Shown one piece after another: positions 61,858-64,000 of a stretch of DNA of 64,000 nucleotides. This DNA is from CAYHGX01 sp964356355 (lineage in GTDB: Bacteria > Patescibacteriota > Gracilibacteria > UBA1369 > LOWO2-01-FULL-3), in assembly GCA_964356355.1 (NCBI GenBank), contig CAYHGX010000004.1:39515-103514 (forward strand), in the 5' to 3' direction. Below the pieces are notes generated by a model, which did not search any database, was not told the origin of the DNA, and saw only the letters and a program-made list of their open reading frames with translations. Each line of letters starts with the position of its first letter. The stretch's first letter is position 1. Position numbers and translations under genes: made by a program.

Positions 61858-64000
61858 GTGCGAAATACCTTGAAGCAATATTTTGGTTATGATGAATTCC
61901 TCCCACTTCAGGAGGAAATTATTGATAATGTTTTGGCCAAAAAGGATGCGTTGGTTATTATGCCGACCGGTGGTGGAAAGTCTCTGTGTTATCAGCTTCC
62001 GGCGATTATGTTTAGTGGGGTGACATTGGTGGTTTCGCCGCTGATTGCTTTGATGAAGGATCAGGTTGATGCGTTGCAGGCCAATGGAGTTTCTGCGGAG
62101 TTTATTAACAGTTCTTTGTCGGCGGCAGAAAATTTTCAGATTCAGGAAAGGACACGGAAAGGAGAGATTAAGATTTTATATGTAGCACCTGAACGTCTGG
62201 CTGTTGAGGATTTTTGCAAATTTTTGAAAACTATCAATGTTCAATTGATTGTCATTGATGAGGCTCATTGTATCTCTGAATGGGGACATGATTTTCGTCC
62301 TGAGTATCGAAATCTCAAAAAACTTCGTCAGGATTTTCCGGCGATCCCTGTAATTGCTTTAACCGCGACAGCAACGCTAAAAGTACGTAAAGATATTATT
62401 CAGCAACTTAGTCTTCAGAGTGCAGAAGTATTTTTGCGCAGTTTTAATCGTGAAAATCTTACTTATTTTGTGCAACCAAAGCAGGATGTTTTTGATGAAA
62501 TTAGGCTTTTGTTGGAGAGGCATAAGGATAAATCCAGTATTATTTATTGTTCTTCAAGGAAAACTACTGAAAAGTTGGCGCAGGACTTGCGCAAGGCAAA
62601 ATTTACCGCTTTGCCTTATCATGCTGGATTGAGTTCGAAAGAAAGAAGTGAGACTCAGGAGAAATTTATTCGTGATGAGATAATGATTATTGTTGCGACA
62701 ATAGCTTTTGGTATGGGAATTGATAAACCTGATGTGCGGCTGGTGGTGCATTATGATTTACCGAAAAGTTTGGAGGGATATTATCAGGAGACTGGGCGTG
62801 CTGGGCGTGATTCTTTGGCGAGTGATTGCGTGCTGTTTTACTCTTATGGAGATAAAATGAAACAGGACTATTTTATTAGACAAATCCAAAATGAGCAGGA
62901 GCGTTTGATGGCTGAAGTAAAGCTGGATCAGGTGATTGAGTTTTGTGAGCTTGATCACTGTAGGAGGGGGTATTTGTTGAAATATTTTGATGAGAAATGG
63001 GAGGTGGATAACTGTGGAAATTGCGATACATGCATAACTCCAAAAGAAGATTTTGATGCTACGGAAATTAGCCGCAAAATTTTATCCGCAGTGATACGTA
63101 CAGGTGAACGATTTGGAATCAATCATGTTGTAGATGTTCTTTTGGGTAAAAATACTAAGAAAGTTAAAGAGATGAATCATGATTCTTTGTCGGTGTTTGG
63201 TATTGAAAAACATTTTGGAAGGGAGGAGCTTCGACATTTTATTCTTGCGTTATTGTCTCGTAATTTGTTGGTGAAAAATGAAGGGAAATATCCGACGATG
63301 AGAGTGAGCGATGAGGGAAAACAGTTCTTAAAATATGGAGAAAATATTGCTTTATCAAAACCAAAAACTGTTAAGGAGAAATCTGCCGCAAAACGTGAAG
63401 ATGATTTTGTTTTTGATGCAGCGCTCTTTCAGGAGCTTAAGGTGTTACGCAAGCAGCTGGCTGATGAGAAAAATGTGCCACCATTTGTGATCTTTGGCGA
63501 TGTTTCGTTGAGAGAAATGTCGCATTATTTTCCTCAAAGTTTGGATAGTTTTCAGAATATTAGCGGTGTTGGTGCGATGAAATTAACTCAATATGGTGGG
63601 CAGTTTTTAGCGATTATTAAGCAGTATGCTGCAGGAAATCAAATTGAGGAAATTGAGATTCCACTGAGTAGAAAGGATCTCCAGCGGAAGGGAAAAGTTG
63701 TGAATGCTGTAAGTGGAGAAACTTTTCAGAAAACCAAAGAATTTTTTTTGCAAAAATTATCGATTGAAGCTATCGCGAAACAGAGAGGACTTGCTCCGGG
63801 CACGGTTTTGAATCATTTGGAGAAACTGCTTGCGGCAGGGGACAGTATGGATGTCTCTTATCTTGATCAGCCATCGGAGCGGAGGGATAAAATCCGTTTA
63901 GCCTTCAAAGAATCCGGTGGATTTGCTTTATTGCCCGTGCGCAGAGTGTTGGGCGAAGAATTTAGTTATGAGGAGTTGAGGTTGGTAAGGATGCTGATGC
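61858..64000 (+). CDS. recQ: ATP-dependent DNA helicase RecQ (3' end beyond window)
   Basis: Unwinds DNA in recombination and fork repair. The only possible start in frame after an upstream stop is GTG 61858. At least 714 residues are visible: Walker A MPTGGGKSLCYQ near residue 38, DEAH box VIDEAHCISEWGHDFR, and QETGRAGRD. The zinc motif is CRRGYLLKYF...CGNCDTC, then come RQC winged helix, an HRDC domain (about 525-600) and a C-terminal HTH_40-like segment (IAKQRGLAPGTVLNHLEKL). The frame is open to the last base, so the protein is truncated by the window edge, not broken. Confidence 0.96.
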   Translation, partial: MRNTLKQYFGYDEFLPLQEEIIDNVLAKKDALVIMPTGGGKSLCYQLPAIMFSGVTLVVSPLIALMKDQVDALQANGVSAEFINSSLSAAENFQIQERTRKGEIKILYVAPERLAVEDFCKFLKTINVQLIVIDEAHCISEWGHDFRPEYRNLKKLRQDFPAIPVIALTATATLKVRKDIIQQLSLQSAEVFLRSFNRENLTYFVQPKQDVFDEIRLLLERHKDKSSIIYCSSRKTTEKLAQDLRKAKFTALPYHAGLSSKERSETQEKFIRDEIMIIVATIAFGMGIDKPDVRLVVHYDLPKSLEGYYQETGRAGRDSLASDCVLFYSYGDKMKQDYFIRQIQNEQERLMAEVKLDQVIEFCELDHCRRGYLLKYFDEKWEVDNCGNCDTCITPKEDFDATEISRKILSAVIRTGERFGINHVVDVLLGKNTKKVKEMNHDSLSVFGIEKHFGREELRHFILALLSRNLLVKNEGKYPTMRVSDEGKQFLKYGENIALSKPKTVKEKSAAKREDDFVFDAALFQELKVLRKQLADEKNVPPFVIFGDVSLREMSHYFPQSLDSFQNISGVGAMKLTQYGGQFLAIIKQYAAGNQIEEIEIPLSRKDLQRKGKVVNAVSGETFQKTKEFFLQKLSIEAIAKQRGLAPGTVLNHLEKLLAAGDSMDVSYLDQPSERRDKIRLAFKESGGFALLPVRRVLGEEFSYEELRLVRMLM

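Noticed and set aside
1..64000. UGA recoding (Gly or Trp) as in Gracilibacteria or mycoplasmas
   Set aside because: Many genes end in TGA at overlapping junctions (ATGA or TGATG) and conserved proteins are full length with TGG for Trp and GGN for Gly.
1..64000. CRISPR arrays, insertion sequences, prophage or tRNA genes
   Set aside because: No regularly spaced repeats, transposase, integrase, phage genes or cloverleaf sequences were recognised in intergenic regions.

Overview
The window is a low-GC bacterial chromosome segment read with the standard code: TGA works as a stop at several overlapping gene junctions (purL/purQ, hsp20/galU, leuC/leuD), so this is not a UGA=Gly Gracilibacteria/SR1 genome. 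The gene set suggests a Patescibacteria/CPR bacterium, and I lean towards a Peregrinibacteria-like lineage. Reasons are small tightly packed genes, an array of small two-helix T4SS-pilin-like proteins beside pilT, a monoderm-looking envelope (S-layer homology proteins, lipoprotein, DivIB/FtsQ and Sbp), almost no Shine-Dalgarno sequences, and more biosynthesis than most CPR genomes have. The lineage call is inference; no rRNA gene is present. The + strand is visibly G+T-rich in both gene orientations, which suggests that it is the leading strand throughout.

Layout. 1-2.5 kb: ftsK, a partial membrane protein and a 100-N assembly gap. 2.6-11.5 kb (minus): a unit of sugar-phosphate transferase, secA, an SLH protein, purL (PurS-fused) and purQ. 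11.5-12 kb: the RNase P RNA gene with its own promoter. 12-13.8 kb: a large SLH protein with terminator. 13.8-19.3 kb (minus): RNHCP protein, tilS, ftsH, hsp20, galU, TPR protein and a small exported protein. 19.4-25 kb (plus): a type IV pilus cluster (PilN/PilO-like, PilC, three prepilins, PilX-like), then metG. 26.6-30.1 kb (minus): pilT followed by five T4SS-pilin-like genes under one strong promoter. 30.2-32.6 kb: ftsQ, sbp, a conserved coiled-coil/beta protein and a Thr/Pro-rich membrane protein. 32.6-35.7 kb: folC-like ligase, an unlisted 47-residue basic protein with a consensus promoter, and queF-queC-queE. 35.8-41 kb: lipoprotein, aspartase, rpmB, and an exported trypsin-like protease with SLH motifs. 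41-49 kb: glnA and a leucine operon leuC-leuD-leuB-ilvE-leuA plus a redoxin. 49-64 kb: alanine dehydrogenase, RMD1/DUF155 protein, a candidate small RNA, an aminotransferase, two SLH proteins (one with a CAP domain), a DEAD-box helicase, a ferric-reductase-like flavocytochrome, a protein with a PEF-type C-terminal sorting signal, a PhnA-like protein, a COG2509 flavoprotein, a GIY-YIG protein and the 5' part of recQ.

The most interesting regulation is directly upstream of leuC. A 20-codon leader ORF carries five consecutive Leu codons, mostly CTG in a genome that prefers TTG and CTT. It is followed by mutually exclusive antiterminator and terminator hairpins, which is a classical ribosome-mediated leu attenuator. 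The second is a promoter-structured RNA-terminator cassette at about 51.10-51.24 kb, a candidate undescribed small RNA. Nitrogen and amino-acid functions (glnA, leu genes, ald, aspA, an aminotransferase) cluster in the 36-53 kb part, and envelope or surface functions recur throughout.
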